Positions 33,920 to 43,307 of a DNA stretch of 64,000 nt are shown here, in pieces. Source of the stretch: Croceibacterium segetis (lineage in GTDB: Bacteria; Pseudomonadota; Alphaproteobacteria; Sphingomonadales; Sphingomonadaceae); contig NZ_JAANOZ010000009.1 of assembly GCF_011320115.1 (NCBI RefSeq), positions 1 to 64,000 on the forward strand, read 5' to 3'. Each line of letters begins with the position of its first letter. Within the stretch, counting starts at the first letter, position 1. The position numbers and the translations under genes were made by a program. The notes under the pieces are model-generated. The model ran no database searches and was not told where the DNA came from. It saw nothing but the letters and a program-made list of their open reading frames with translations.

Positions 33920-34434
33920 GCGTGGTCCTGCGCCGCGCCACCAAGGAGGACGCCAAGGCGCTGAGCGCGCTGGCGACCGACGCCTTCGTCGCCGCCTTCG
34001 GCCATCTCTACCGCGCCGAGGACCTGAACGCGTTTCTCGCCGAGCACCGGACGGCGGACGTGTACCGCCAGGAGATGGCCGACCCGGGGACGCGCATCGC
34101 CCTCGCCGACGCCGATGGCGTGATTGCCGGCTATGCCCTGATCCACTGGCCGAGTGAATTCGCCCCCGAATCGGACGCATCTCGTCCACTCGCGCTGCAC
34201 CAGCTCTATTGCGCCCCCGGTATGACCGGGCACGGCACCGGCGCGGCGCTGATGGAGTGGGCGCTATCAGAGGCGCGCGCGCTGGGCTGCGACGCGGTGC
34301 AGCTGTCGGTGTGGAGCGAAAACCACGCCGCGCAGCGGTTTTACGCCCGCTACGGATTTTCCAAGATCGCCGACATCGGCTTCATGGTCGGCAACCAGCG
34401 CGACGAGGAATTCCTGCTCGAGCTGCGGCTCTAA
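33916..34434 (+). CDS. GNAT acetyltransferase, second of pair
   Basis: A 172-residue GCN5-family acetyltransferase starting MSVVLRRATKEDA. Motif A appears as LHQLYCAPGMTGHGTGAALM, and motif B as LSVWSENHAAQRFYARYGFSKI. It overlaps the stop of the preceding GNAT gene by four bases (ATGA). The pair is only loosely similar in sequence, so they are likely to act on different substrates or form a hetero-complex. Substrate unknown. Confidence 0.88.
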   Translation: MSVVLRRATKEDAKALSALATDAFVAAFGHLYRAEDLNAFLAEHRTADVYRQEMADPGTRIALADADGVIAGYALIHWPSEFAPESDASRPLALHQLYCAPGMTGHGTGAALMEWALSEARALGCDAVQLSVWSENHAAQRFYARYGFSKIADIGFMVGNQRDEEFLLELRL

Positions 34435-34516
34435 TCACGGCGGTAACGCTAACCGTAAAGCTGGACAAGCCGCAAACTCTTGATATTCCAGCGGCCCTCG
34501 CCGTTCTTAACCATCC

Positions 34517-35332
34517 TTGGGCCGGTACCTGCGGCGTAAGAGGGGATTCGACGCCTTGGCCAGCAATCTCCAGCGTGAGTTGCAGCGCTTCCCGCGCACC
34601 GGGCGTTTCCTGAGGGGGCGCTTGCGCAGCGCGATGGCCGATCAGGAAATGCAGGTGGTCGAGGAGCTGATCGAGAGCGAGCACAAGCTTGCCGGTGGCG
34701 AACCGATCGCCCGCCGCGGGGCCGAATGCTCGAGCAGCACGATCCTGGTCGAAGGTTTCGCCATCCGCGTGATCGAGCGCCGGGGGCACGCCCACATCGT
34801 CGGCCTGCAGGTCCCCGGAGACTTCGTCGACTTGCCGGCGTTCGCGCTCAAGCGACTCGACCACGACATCCTCGCCCTCGGCGAGGCGAAAATCGGCCGT
34901 GTCTCGCACGCCCGGATTCGCCAGGTGATCGACCGCCAGCCGCACCTCGCGCGCCTGCTGTGGTTCGCCACCCTGCTCGACGCGGCGATCCACCGCGAAT
35001 GGATCCTCAAGCTCGAGGATCTCAACGCGGCGCAGCGCGTGGCCCACGTGTTCTGCGAAATCTGCCGCCGGCTCGACATGGTCGGCCTCGGCGGCCCGAA
35101 CGGGTTCTCGTTGCCGCTGACCCAGGCGCAGCTCGCCTCGATGTGCGGGACCACCGCGGTCCACATGAGCCGCGCCTTGCGCCGTTTGCGCGACGAGACC
35201 GGGGCGACCTTTCGCCACGGCAAGCTGCAGTGCCCGGATCCCGCCGCGCTGGCCCAATTCTGCGAATTCGATCCTTCGTACCTCTACGGCCCCGGCGAGC
35301 TGCAGCTGCCGGGCGGGGATTACGAGGACTGA
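34517..35332 (+). CDS. Crp/Fnr-family transcriptional regulator
   Basis: A 271-residue regulator with a cyclic-nucleotide-type sensor fold (ILVEGFAIRVIERRGHAHIVG, VPGDFVDLPAF) and a C-terminal Crp helix-turn-helix (LTQAQLASMCGTTAVHMSRALRRLR). The N-terminal Cys set of true Fnr proteins is not seen, so it is probably not an oxygen-sensing Fe-S protein. This fits the large Crp/Fnr group of sphingomonads with unknown effector. The true start may be the TTG at 34556 (LASNLQRELQ), where similarity to the family seems to begin. Convergent with zntB. Confidence 0.82.
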   Translation: MGRYLRRKRGFDALASNLQRELQRFPRTGRFLRGRLRSAMADQEMQVVEELIESEHKLAGGEPIARRGAECSSSTILVEGFAIRVIERRGHAHIVGLQVPGDFVDLPAFALKRLDHDILALGEAKIGRVSHARIRQVIDRQPHLARLLWFATLLDAAIHREWILKLEDLNAAQRVAHVFCEICRRLDMVGLGGPNGFSLPLTQAQLASMCGTTAVHMSRALRRLRDETGATFRHGKLQCPDPAALAQFCEFDPSYLYGPGELQLPGGDYED

Positions 35333-35345
35333 TTTCCGCCCATGC

Positions 35346-36353
35346 TCACAGCCACTTCCAGCGGCGGAACAGCAGGACTTGCGCGAGGGCGATAGCCAGG
35401 CAGACGCCGACGATGACCCAGAACGACCACGGGTGGTTGGCGTAGGGAATGCCGACCACGTTCATGCCGATCAGGCCGGTGAGAAAGGTCAGCGGCAGGA
35501 AGATCGAGGCGACCACGGTGAGCAGGAAGTTGGTCCGCTGCGAGCGGGCGGCGGTGAACGCCCGCAGCTCGTCGAGCAGGACCACCGCGCTTTCCTTGCT
35601 GATGTCGATGTCGTCGAGGTAGCGGCGCAGCCGGTCGATCGCCTCGGCGATCTCGCGCCGGTCGTGGTCCTCGAACCATTTCGGGGCCTCGCGGCGGATC
35701 GCCTCGAGCGCGTCGTGCTGCGGCGCCATGTGCCGCTGCAGGCCGAGACAATTGTGGCGGATGACGGTGATCTCGGCGAGCATTCCGGCAGGATCGGCAT
35801 CGACCGGTGCCAGCTCGAGCTTGTCGATCGCTTCGTTCATGTCGACGATCGAGTGGTTCATCCGCACGATCATCCGCTCGATGAGCAAGGTGATCAGCCC
35901 GCCGGCGTCACGCGGGCCATGGCCCTTGTCGAGGTCACCGGCGACCTCGCGCGTGGTCTGCATCGAATGGCGCCGCAAGGTGAACACCCGCGCCCCGTCG
36001 GACCAGACCTGGATCGAAACCATGTCCTCCGGCTCTGCTCCGGGATTGAAGTTGACCCCGCGCAAGGTCGCGACCAGCGCGTCGCCTTCGCGAAATGCCC
36101 GCGGGCGGGTCTCGTCGCTGGTCAGCAGTTCGGCAGTCGGCTCGGGAATCCCGCGCGCCTCGAGCCAGGCCTGCACGCCGGGCACGGTGCGGTCGAAGTG
36201 CAGCCAGAGGACCTCGTGGCCGAGCCCGCGACGCCAGCGCTGGGCCGCCTCCCAGCCGATTGTCCGCGCCCCGCCTTCGCCGTCGAGCACGCGGCCGAAC
36301 AGCAGCGGCCCTTCGGCAGTGAGCTCGTCGGTAGTGCGCAAGTGCTCGTCCAC
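35346..36353 (-). CDS. zntB: CorA-family zinc/magnesium transporter ZntB
   Basis: A 335-residue CorA-like pentameric channel. A long cytosolic domain (to about residue 270) is followed by two C-terminal transmembrane helices (FLLTVVASIFLPLTFLTGLIG and SFWVIVGVCLAIALAQVLLF) joined by the loop containing the GMN signature (GMNVVGIPYANHPW). Similarity in the N-terminal domain favours ZntB over CorA. The start is set at GTG 36353 because it follows AGGCGAGCT and gives the family length; an in-frame ATG at 36416 is possible. Confidence 0.85.
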   Translation of the reverse strand: MDEHLRTTDELTAEGPLLFGRVLDGEGGARTIGWEAAQRWRRGLGHEVLWLHFDRTVPGVQAWLEARGIPEPTAELLTSDETRPRAFREGDALVATLRGVNFNPGAEPEDMVSIQVWSDGARVFTLRRHSMQTTREVAGDLDKGHGPRDAGGLITLLIERMIVRMNHSIVDMNEAIDKLELAPVDADPAGMLAEITVIRHNCLGLQRHMAPQHDALEAIRREAPKWFEDHDRREIAEAIDRLRRYLDDIDISKESAVVLLDELRAFTAARSQRTNFLLTVVASIFLPLTFLTGLIGMNVVGIPYANHPWSFWVIVGVCLAIALAQVLLFRRWKWL

Positions 36354-36446
36354 AGCTCGCCTATGCCCCAGCGAACGGCGATTTCCTAGCGGGCGGCCAT
36401 TGCTCCTGCGAACCATCGCACTAGGATGAGGTCCGAGAGGATCGTT

Positions 36447-38084
36447 ATGACAGAGAATGCCAACGGCCCGCGGGTCGAATGCGAAGTGCTGATCGTCGGC
36501 GGCAGCCTGGTCGGGTTGTCGGCGGCGGCGTTTCTTGGGAAACAGGGTATCGCGGCCTACGTGGTTGAAAAGCACGCGGGGACCTCGATCCATCCGCGGG
36601 CGGGATACTTCCACGTCGGCACGATGGAGGCCTACCGCCGGATCGGGCTCGAGCCGGCCATCCTTGAGGCGAGCCACAAACAGTTCGGCCCCGACGGCGG
36701 CATCAACCTCGTCGAATCGCTCGCCGGGCGCGAGCTCGCGCTGTTCGTCCCGAGCATCAACCTCGGGCTCGAATCGTTCAGCCCGTGCAGGCGGTTCTTC
36801 ATCACGCAGCAGAGCCTCGAGCCGCTGCTCCACCGCCGTGCCGCCGAGCTCGGCGCGGACCTGCACTATCGCAGCGAACTGGTCGATTTCGCTCAGGACG
36901 AGACCGGCGTCACCGCGCAAGTGCGCGATGTCGACAGCGGCGAGACACGCACGATCCGCGCCCGCTACATGATCGCCGCCGACGGCAACCGCAGCCCGAT
37001 TCGCCAGAAGCTGGGGATCGGCGTGAACGGTCCCGGCTGGCTCAGCGACAGCATCTCCATCTACTTCAAGGCCGACTGCAGCCAGTGGCTCGAAAGGCGC
37101 CCGATGGGCGTGATCTACGTGCTCAACCCCGACCAGCGCGGCTTCTTCCGCTTCGAGGCCGACGGCAAACGCGGGTTCCTCGTGGTCAACACGCTTGGTG
37201 ATCCGTCGCTGCCGGGCGCCAAGGACGTGGCCGCCGACGTGTCAGTCGAACGCTGCATCGCGCTCGTCCGTTCGGCCATCGGCGTGCCCGACATCGCGGT
37301 CGAGATCGAGGACGTGGCCATCTGGAAGGCCGAGGCGGTCTGCGCCGACGCCTATCGCTCGGGGCGCGTGTTCCTGGCCGGCGACGCCGCCCACGTGGTC
37401 CCGCCGACCGGCGGCTTCGGCGGCAACACCGGCGTGCAGGACGCGGCGAACCTCGCGTGGAAGCTCGCCGCGGTGATCAAGGGCGAGGCCGGCGAAGCGC
37501 TGCTCGACAGCTACGAAGCCGAGCGCCGTCCTGTCGGCCTGCTGACGGTCGAGCAGGCGTATACCCGCTACATGCGCCGGGTCACCCCCGAAGAGGTCAC
37601 CCCCGCAACCCCGGAGCAGCGCGACGAGCTGACGATGGAGCTGGGGCAGTATTACCGCTCCGGCGCGGTGGTCGACGGACGCCGCGAGAACCAGCCGGCG
37701 TGCCTGCATCCCCGGGAAACGCGCGGTGCTCCGGGAAGTAGGCTGCCATACGCCTCGTTGGACACGGGCCAGACGACCGTCGACGTTGTCGCCGACGGCA
37801 TGGCGCTACTGACGGGCCCAGACTTCAAGGATTGGCCTGAACTCGCTGGCGAGGACTTGGCGCACTACGTGCTCCCACAGCAAACGCTGCACCGTTTCGG
37901 CATCGGTCCCAGCGGCGCGCTGCTTGTCCGTCCCGACGGGTTCATCGCCGCGCGGGCCCGCGAGGCCAGCGCCGAGACGGTACGCGATTGGCTCGCCCGC
38001 ACACTGGCCCGAACGGCGCCGGAGAGGGTCACAGCTGCACCAAGGGAAGATTCTGAACGGATCGTCGACGAGGCCGAGTCATAG
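36447..38084 (+). CDS. FAD-dependent aromatic hydroxylase (PheA/TfdB family)
   Basis: A 545-residue class A flavoprotein monooxygenase of the FAD_binding_3 family. The dinucleotide-binding motif is [17 protein letters not shown], the second FAD contact is [10 protein letters not shown] and the third is [24 protein letters not shown]. The C-terminal thioredoxin-like domain of phenol/chlorophenol hydroxylases is recognisable. It hydroxylates a phenolic or related ring with NAD(P)H and oxygen; the substrate is not evident. ATG 36447 has an AGAGGATC site. It stands alone between zntB and ispG. Confidence 0.85.
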   Translation: MTENANGPRVECEVLIVGGSLVGLSAAAFLGKQGIAAYVVEKHAGTSIHPRAGYFHVGTMEAYRRIGLEPAILEASHKQFGPDGGINLVESLAGRELALFVPSINLGLESFSPCRRFFITQQSLEPLLHRRAAELGADLHYRSELVDFAQDETGVTAQVRDVDSGETRTIRARYMIAADGNRSPIRQKLGIGVNGPGWLSDSISIYFKADCSQWLERRPMGVIYVLNPDQRGFFRFEADGKRGFLVVNTLGDPSLPGAKDVAADVSVERCIALVRSAIGVPDIAVEIEDVAIWKAEAVCADAYRSGRVFLAGDAAHVVPPTGGFGGNTGVQDAANLAWKLAAVIKGEAGEALLDSYEAERRPVGLLTVEQAYTRYMRRVTPEEVTPATPEQRDELTMELGQYYRSGAVVDGRRENQPACLHPRETRGAPGSRLPYASLDTGQTTVDVVADGMALLTGPDFKDWPELAGEDLAHYVLPQQTLHRFGIGPSGALLVRPDGFIAARAREASAETVRDWLARTLARTAPERVTAAPREDSERIVDEAES

Positions 38085-38220
38085 GAAAGGCCGCGTCGGC
38101 AACGGCTCAATAAGGCCAGAAGCGAGTGATGAAATTGGCACCGAAGCTCGCTGTCAGCCATTTGGCGACAAACCCGGCCTGTCATTGCCCCTTAATCTCG
38201 GCGAGCCTATAGGCGCGCCC

Positions 38221-39345
38221 ATGTCTTCTGTTCGCCCCTGGCGCGACATCGTGCGGCGTCAAAGCCGCCAGATCATGGTCGGCAGCGTGCCGGTCGGCGG
38301 CGACGCGCCTATCACCGTGCAGACGATGACCAACACGCCGACGTCCGACGCGCGCGCGACGATCGACCAGATTCGCCGCTGCGAGGATGCCGGAGCGGAC
38401 ATCATCCGCGTCTCGTGCCCCGACGTCGAAAGCACCGCGGCGCTGAAACAGATCGTCCGCGCGGCGCGGGTGCCGATCGTCGCCGACATTCACTTCCACT
38501 ACAAGCGCGCGCTCGAGGCGGCCGACGCCGGCGCCGCGTGCCTGCGCATCAACCCGGGCAACATCGGCTCTGCCGAGCGGGTCAACGAGGTGGTCGAGGC
38601 TGCCAAGGCCAACGGCTGCGCGATCCGCATCGGGGTCAACGCCGGCAGCCTCGAGAAGGACCTGCTCGAGAAATACGGGGAGCCTTGCCCCGAGGCGCTG
38701 GTCGAGAGCGCGCTCGACCACATCAAGCTGTTGCAGGACCGCGACTTCCACGAGTTCAAGGTGGCGGTGAAGGCGAGCGACGTGTTCCTCGCGGTCGCCG
38801 CCTATATGAGCCTGGCCGACGCGGTCGATTGTCCGCTGCACCTCGGCATCACCGAGGCCGGCGGGCTGATCGGCGGCACGGTCAAGAGCGCGATCGGCAT
38901 GGGCAACCTGCTGTGGGCGGGGATCGGCGACACGATCCGCGTCTCGCTCTCGGCCGAGCCCGAGGAGGAAGTCCGCGTCGGGTTCGAGATATTGAAGGCG
39001 CTCGGCCTGCGCACGCGCGGCGTGCGGGTGGTCTCGTGCCCGAGCTGCGCGCGCCAGGGCTTCGACGTGATTCGCACCGTCCAGGCGCTCGAAGCGCGGC
39101 TCAGCCACATCAAGACCCCGCTCTCTCTCTCGGTGCTCGGCTGCGTGGTCAACGGCCCCGGCGAGGCGCGCGAGACCGACATCGGCATCACCGGCGGCGG
39201 CGCGGGCAAGCACATGGTCTACCTCGCGGGGGTCACCGACCATCACGTCCAGGACGCCGACATGCTCGACCACATCGTCGAGCTGGTCGAAGCGAAAGCC
39301 GCCGAGATCGAGGCCGCCGAGGCTGTCGCGGAGGCGGCGGAGTAG
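38221..39345 (+). CDS. ispG: 4-hydroxy-3-methylbut-2-enyl-diphosphate synthase
   Basis: A 374-residue Fe-S enzyme of the MEP isoprenoid pathway, converting MEcPP to HMBPP. It has [15 protein letters not shown] at the N-terminus, [20 protein letters not shown], and the C-terminal cluster ligands CPSCAR plus [17 protein letters not shown] and [22 protein letters not shown] are also typical. Start is ATG 38221. The C-terminal tail is a charged Ala/Glu run. Electrons come from ferredoxin or flavodoxin, which are not in the window. Confidence 0.96.
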   Translation: MSSVRPWRDIVRRQSRQIMVGSVPVGGDAPITVQTMTNTPTSDARATIDQIRRCEDAGADIIRVSCPDVESTAALKQIVRAARVPIVADIHFHYKRALEAADAGAACLRINPGNIGSAERVNEVVEAAKANGCAIRIGVNAGSLEKDLLEKYGEPCPEALVESALDHIKLLQDRDFHEFKVAVKASDVFLAVAAYMSLADAVDCPLHLGITEAGGLIGGTVKSAIGMGNLLWAGIGDTIRVSLSAEPEEEVRVGFEILKALGLRTRGVRVVSCPSCARQGFDVIRTVQALEARLSHIKTPLSLSVLGCVVNGPGEARETDIGITGGGAGKHMVYLAGVTDHHVQDADMLDHIVELVEAKAAEIEAAEAVAEAAE

Positions 39346-39384
39346 CTTTACTCCCGCTTAAGCTGCCGGGCGTAACCTGGCGGC

Positions 39385-39897
39385 ATGAAGGGTTTTGTCG
39401 TCTCCGTCCTCGCCCTCGGCGCGATGGTCGCCTTTCTCGCCCCGCGCGGCGAGCATGCCGCAGCGAGCGTCGAACCGGTCCACGCCGACGCCGGCAGCGA
39501 AGCGCATCTCGCCGCGGCCACCGGATGGGGCGGCGAGATGGTGCTCGACCGCGAAAGCGACGGCCATTTCTACGCCACGGTCGACGTCGGCGGCAGCGAC
39601 TACCGCATGCTGGTCGACACCGGGGCGACGATGATCGCGCTGACCGGCGACGACGCGCGCGGCATGGGGCTGGACTGGGATCCGAATGCGCTCGCCCCGG
39701 TCGCCCGCGGCGCCAGCGGACCGGTGATGGGCGTGCCGGTGACGATCCCCGACCTCGCAATAGGCGACTTCGACGCCCACAACGTCGAGGCGGTCATCGT
39801 GCCCGAGGGCCTCGCGGTCTCGCTGCTCGGCCAGTCGTTTCTCAGCCACGTTCCCAAGGTGGCCATTTCCGACGACAAGATGACCCTTTCCAACTGA
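39385..39897 (+). CDS. retropepsin-like aspartic protease, exported
   Basis: A 170-residue protein with an N-terminal signal or anchor (MKGFVVSVLALGAMVAFLA) and a single retropepsin domain. The active-site motif is VDTGATMIAL, followed by the flap region and LLGQSFLSHV at the C-terminus, as in the TIGR02281/clan AA family. A single domain must dimerise to be active. It is probably periplasmic. The gene follows ispG by 39 bases. Confidence 0.85.
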   Translation: MKGFVVSVLALGAMVAFLAPRGEHAAASVEPVHADAGSEAHLAAATGWGGEMVLDRESDGHFYATVDVGGSDYRMLVDTGATMIALTGDDARGMGLDWDPNALAPVARGASGPVMGVPVTIPDLAIGDFDAHNVEAVIVPEGLAVSLLGQSFLSHVPKVAISDDKMTLSN

Positions 39898-39946
39898 CGA
39901 CTCCGGCCAAGATTCGCTTAACCTCTCGCCGCTAGTTTCGGCGGCG

Positions 39947-40789
39947 ATGACGATCAGCGGATTCCTGCCCCAGCGCTGGCGAGCCAGCCCCGAGGCCGCG
40001 CGCCATGCCGAGGCGATCGCGGGCGTGCTGCACACCGCGCCGCTCGAGCAGGCCACGGCCGGCCCGGGCATCGTCTCGCTGCTCGGCACCACAGAGGTGC
40101 TGCCCTATCTCGTGGCGCTCAAGTCGCTGCATCGCAGCTTGCGCAAAGCACGGTTCACGATCGTCGACGACGGCACGCTGACCGGCGAGGACCGGGCGAT
40201 CCTGGCGCACCACTGCGGCGACCCCGAGATCGTGCCGCACCAGGCCGTGCGCCGCGGAGCGCTTCCGCCCGGCGGCGCCTGGGCCGCGTTGCTGACGGTG
40301 CTCGACCGCCGAGCCGGGCAATACTGGATCGCGCTCGATCCGCGTACGGTGACGCTCGGCGAACTGCCCGAAGTGGCGGCGGCGATCGCCAGCAACCGCA
40401 GCTTCAGCCTGGCCGCTGGCGAGGCGCCCGGCGGGCCCGCACGGCAAGCGGAGCGGCGCATTGCGGTGCTTTGCGGCACGCGCGGCTGGCGTTACCGTGC
40501 CGGCTGCGGCGGGCTCAGCGGCTTGGCCGCCGGCGGGACCGGCCGCGCACTCGTCACCGCATTTCAATTCGAGCTGGCCGCGCTCGGCGAGACGGCGACG
40601 GCCGAGAGCGCGCGCAACCTGATCGTGGCCAACGAGGCCGAGCCGGTGTGGCTGCCCAAGCCGCGCTACGCCCGTCACAGCGCCAAGGGAGACGCCGCAG
40701 ACGCCGCCTTCCAGTACTTCCCGAACGGCCCCGGCCACGGCGAAGCCTATACCGCAGCGAGTCAGGCGGCGATTTCCCGGCTTCTCTAG
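39947..40789 (+). CDS. hypothetical protein, glycosyltransferase-like fold suspected
   Basis: A 280-residue protein not assigned to a family. The segment PYLVALKSLHRSLRKARFTIVDDGTL resembles the acceptor-donor loop of GT-A glycosyltransferases and YWIALDPRTVTL could stand in for the DxD metal site, although the second Asp is replaced. No signal peptide or membrane helix is visible. It sits between the retropepsin gene and the L,D-transpeptidase gene, so a cell-envelope role is possible. Confidence 0.55.
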   Translation: MTISGFLPQRWRASPEAARHAEAIAGVLHTAPLEQATAGPGIVSLLGTTEVLPYLVALKSLHRSLRKARFTIVDDGTLTGEDRAILAHHCGDPEIVPHQAVRRGALPPGGAWAALLTVLDRRAGQYWIALDPRTVTLGELPEVAAAIASNRSFSLAAGEAPGGPARQAERRIAVLCGTRGWRYRAGCGGLSGLAAGGTGRALVTAFQFELAALGETATAESARNLIVANEAEPVWLPKPRYARHSAKGDAADAAFQYFPNGPGHGEAYTAASQAAISRLL

Positions 40790-40877
40790 CTCGGTTCGCC
40801 GCCAGCCAGCCACGGCTCGTCGACGGATCGCCATTGCGCGTTCACCGCCCGGTTAGAAAAGTGCGATAGGAAGAAGC

Positions 40878-41501
40878 ATGGCCGAAGCCCTCAACAGGCG
40901 CACGTTCATCGCATCGGCGGCCGCCGCAACCGGCGCGCTGGCATTGCCCGCGCGCCTGCCCGCCCAGCCGCTGACCGTCAGCACCCGCTCCGCGCAGATC
41001 CTCGACATCGCCCGCCGCGAGGTCGCCCGTGCCGGCAACGTGCTGTGGCGACAGGACATCGCCGGGATCGCCGACTTCGGCGCCCATTCGGCGCAGCCGC
41101 GGCTCCATCTCGCCAATCTCGAGGCCGGGACCGTGCGGTCCTTCCTCGTCGCGCACGGGCTGGGCTCGGACCCCGAGCACGACGGCTGGCTGCACTGGTT
41201 CTCGAACGAAGTCGGTTCGAACGCCACCAGCCGCGGGGCCTACATCTCGTACGAGTGGTACAAGGGCAAGTACGGCACTTCGATCCGCCTCGGCGGGCTC
41301 GACGCGGAAAATTCCAACGCGCTCGACCGGGCGATCGTGATGCACTCGGCCGCCTACGCCACGCCGAGCTTCGTCGCCACCCACGGGGTGCTCGGGCGGT
41401 CGAACGGCTGCTTCGCGATGGCGCCCGAGGATTTCCCTTACGCCCTCACCCAGCTTTCGGGCGGGCGCCTGCTCTATGCAGACAAGCTCGGCCTCGCCTG
41501 A
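40878..41501 (+). CDS. murein L,D-transpeptidase catalytic-domain protein, exported
   Basis: A 207-residue protein with a twin-arginine-like signal (NRRTFIASAAAATGALAL). The catalytic block near the C-terminus is THGVLGRSNGCFAM, which matches the H-x-G-R-S-x-G-C pattern of the YkuD_2 L,D-transpeptidase-like family. It probably crosslinks or trims peptidoglycan in the periplasm. The ribosome-binding site AGGAAG precedes ATG 40878. Confidence 0.85.
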   Translation: MAEALNRRTFIASAAAATGALALPARLPAQPLTVSTRSAQILDIARREVARAGNVLWRQDIAGIADFGAHSAQPRLHLANLEAGTVRSFLVAHGLGSDPEHDGWLHWFSNEVGSNATSRGAYISYEWYKGKYGTSIRLGGLDAENSNALDRAIVMHSAAYATPSFVATHGVLGRSNGCFAMAPEDFPYALTQLSGGRLLYADKLGLA

Positions 41502-41504
41502 GCC

Positions 41505-42032
41505 TCACACCAGCGCATAATACTTCAGCAGGTTGCCGTCGCTGCGCCGTTCGCCGACGCCGATGAAGACGTGCTTGGTCAGCCAGTCGTGCTTGCCGAC
41601 CGGGCACTCGAACGTCGGGTTGCCGCGCAGGTAATAGTCCTCGTGCGGCACCGGCGGGCCATTGTTGAACGCCCAGTCGCGCAGCCGCGCCATCGTGTCG
41701 GGCCGGCGGCCCCACAGGAAGCCTTTGTTGTTGAGCAGGATGACGGTTCCGTCCTCCTCCTCGAGCAGGTAGCGGGCGTCGAACACCGCGACGTCGTCGG
41801 GCCGGAAATAAGCGTAGTCGCCGCCCGAGCCGGGGATCGCCCGGCCCTTGAGCTTCGGCCCTTCGAAGGTGCCGCCGCTGACCAGCACCGCGCTGCGCAT
41901 GCCGCCGTTGGGATGGGGCGCGATAGTGAAGACCTCGGGAAAGGTCAGCCGCACTTCCATGACGAATTCCAGCCGTGGGTTGTCGAGCTCGGAGAACGGC
42001 GCGGCGAACGGAGTGGTGTCGTTGAAGTCCAT
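41505..42032 (-). CDS. DUF3237 family protein
   Basis: A 175-residue cytosolic protein of the DUF3237 family, recognised by FVMEVRLTFPEVFTIAPHPNGGMRSAV, GPKLKGRAIPGSGGDYAYFRPDD and the C-terminal KHDWLTKHVFIGVG. The family forms a beta-barrel and is common in aromatic and terpenoid degradation clusters, without a proven reaction. Its ATG overlaps the stop of the SDR gene upstream, so both are made together. Confidence 0.85.
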   Translation of the reverse strand: MDFNDTTPFAAPFSELDNPRLEFVMEVRLTFPEVFTIAPHPNGGMRSAVLVSGGTFEGPKLKGRAIPGSGGDYAYFRPDDVAVFDARYLLEEEDGTVILLNNKGFLWGRRPDTMARLRDWAFNNGPPVPHEDYYLRGNPTFECPVGKHDWLTKHVFIGVGERRSDGNLLKYYALV

Positions 42033-42787
42033 CAGCGCAGCTCTATCAGGCCGCCGTCGACGAACAAGTTCGCGCCCGTAATGAAGCTGGCGTCGTCGCT
42101 GGCGAGAAACAGCACGGCCTTGGCGACGTCCTCGCTCTGGCCCATGCGGTGCATCGGAATGTTGGCGATCATCATCTCCTTGAGCGCGGCGACCTGCTCG
42201 TCGCTCATGCCGGGATTGCGGTGGAGCAGCGGCGTCTCGATCGGCCCGGGGCTGACGACGTTGAGGCGGATGCCTTCGCCGACCAGCTCCTTGGCGAAGA
42301 CCTTCATCGCCATGTAGAGCCCGGCCTTGGCCGCGGCATAGGCGCCGTTGCCCTCGAGCGCGCCGTGCGCCCCGATCGAGCCGGTCACCACGATCGAACC
42401 GCCGCGGCCCATGATTCTCAGCGCCTTCTGCAGCGCGAAGACGCAGCCGCGCAGGTTGATCGAATGGACGTGGTCCCATGCTTCCTCGGTGATGCCGCGC
42501 AAGGGTGCGAACCCGCCGACGCCGGCGTTGATGTAGAGCACGTCGATGCGGCCGTCGGCCGCCTCGATCTTCGCGACGACCTCTTCGGTCGAAGCCGGAT
42601 CGGCGACGTCCGACCGGTAACCGGTGCCGCCGGGGATCGCCGCCTGGGCCTCGTCGATCGTTGCCTGGTTGCGGCCGGTGAAGTGGACCTTGCCGCCCTC
42701 CGCGGCGAACGCCTTGGCGGCTTCCAGCCCGATCCCGCTGTTGCCGCCGAGCACGAGGACGATCTTGTCTTCGAAGCGCATAGTCAT
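42032..42787 (-). CDS. short-chain dehydrogenase/reductase
   Basis: A 251-residue classical SDR. It has the NAD(P)-binding GGNSGIG, the NAG motif as YINAGVGG, the catalytic Ser in VTGSIGAH and YAAAKAG with catalytic Tyr and Lys, and PGPIETP. It would oxidise or reduce an alcohol/ketone of the compound handled by this gene group (DUF3237, SnoaL, GMC oxidoreductase). Spacing to the SnoaL gene upstream is 3 bases. Confidence 0.92.
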   Translation of the reverse strand: MTMRFEDKIVLVLGGNSGIGLEAAKAFAAEGGKVHFTGRNQATIDEAQAAIPGGTGYRSDVADPASTEEVVAKIEAADGRIDVLYINAGVGGFAPLRGITEEAWDHVHSINLRGCVFALQKALRIMGRGGSIVVTGSIGAHGALEGNGAYAAAKAGLYMAMKVFAKELVGEGIRLNVVSPGPIETPLLHRNPGMSDEQVAALKEMMIANIPMHRMGQSEDVAKAVLFLASDDASFITGANLFVDGGLIELR

Positions 42788-42790
42788 TCC

Positions 42791-43198
42791 CTAGAACGGC
42801 CCAAGCGGGTTCGGCCCGCCGGGAACCACGTCCTGCATCACGTCCCAGTGCTCGGCGATTCTGCCGTTCTCGAGCCGGAAGATGTCGATCACCGCCCAGC
42901 CGTTGTCGCCCGGCCAGCGGCGCACGTGGTAATGCACGGTGACGTGATCGCCGTCGACGAAGGCGCGCTTCACCTCGTGCACCGCGTGGGGAGTCTGCGC
43001 CCTGATCGTGTCGAGGAACTTCTTGAGACCCTCGCGCCCCGGCTCGGCCATCTGGTTGTGCTGGATGTAACCGGGCGAAATGAACCGGTCGACCGCGCCC
43101 GAGTCCATCGGATTGAGCACGTGCTCGAACATCTCGAGCACCAGCGCCAGGTTCGCCTCTTCCTCAGGCGTGCGTCCTTCGAGACGGGCCTTCGACAA
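42791..43198 (-). CDS. SnoaL-like polyketide-cyclase-fold protein
   Basis: A 135-residue alpha+beta-barrel protein of the SnoaL/NTF2 superfamily: SPGYIQHNQMAEPGREGLKKF, VHEVKRAFVDGDHVTVHYH and IDIFRLENGRIAEHWDVMQDV are typical. It may act as an isomerase, hydrolase or ketosteroid-isomerase-like enzyme. The start is a TTG at 43198, whose ribosome-binding site (GAGGAGGG) lies inside an adjacent palindromic repeat. It is first of a three-gene run with the SDR and DUF3237 genes. Confidence 0.85.
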   Translation of the reverse strand: MSKARLEGRTPEEEANLALVLEMFEHVLNPMDSGAVDRFISPGYIQHNQMAEPGREGLKKFLDTIRAQTPHAVHEVKRAFVDGDHVTVHYHVRRWPGDNGWAVIDIFRLENGRIAEHWDVMQDVVPGGPNPLGPF

Positions 43199-43207
43199 GC
43201 TCAGTCC

Positions 43208-43300
43208 CTCCTCAGGATGGGCGAGAGGAAAATGAACCGCTCATCCTGAGGAGCGGCTGAGGAGCCGCCTGGCGGCGTCCCGAAGACGCGTCTCGAAGGA
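43208..43300. repeat. REP-like palindromic element
   Basis: An intergenic repeat of two nested palindromes: CTCCTCAGGATG (43208-43219) with CATCCTGAGGAG (43242-43253), and GCGGCT-GAGG-AGCCGC (43253-43268). It ends with GACGCGTCTCGAAGGA. Elements of this shape (CATCCTGAGGAG...GTCTCGAAGGA) are dispersed in sphingomonad genomes. Only one copy is seen in the window. It lies between the GMC oxidoreductase gene and the SnoaL gene. Confidence 0.65.
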
Positions 43301-43307
43301 CAGATTG

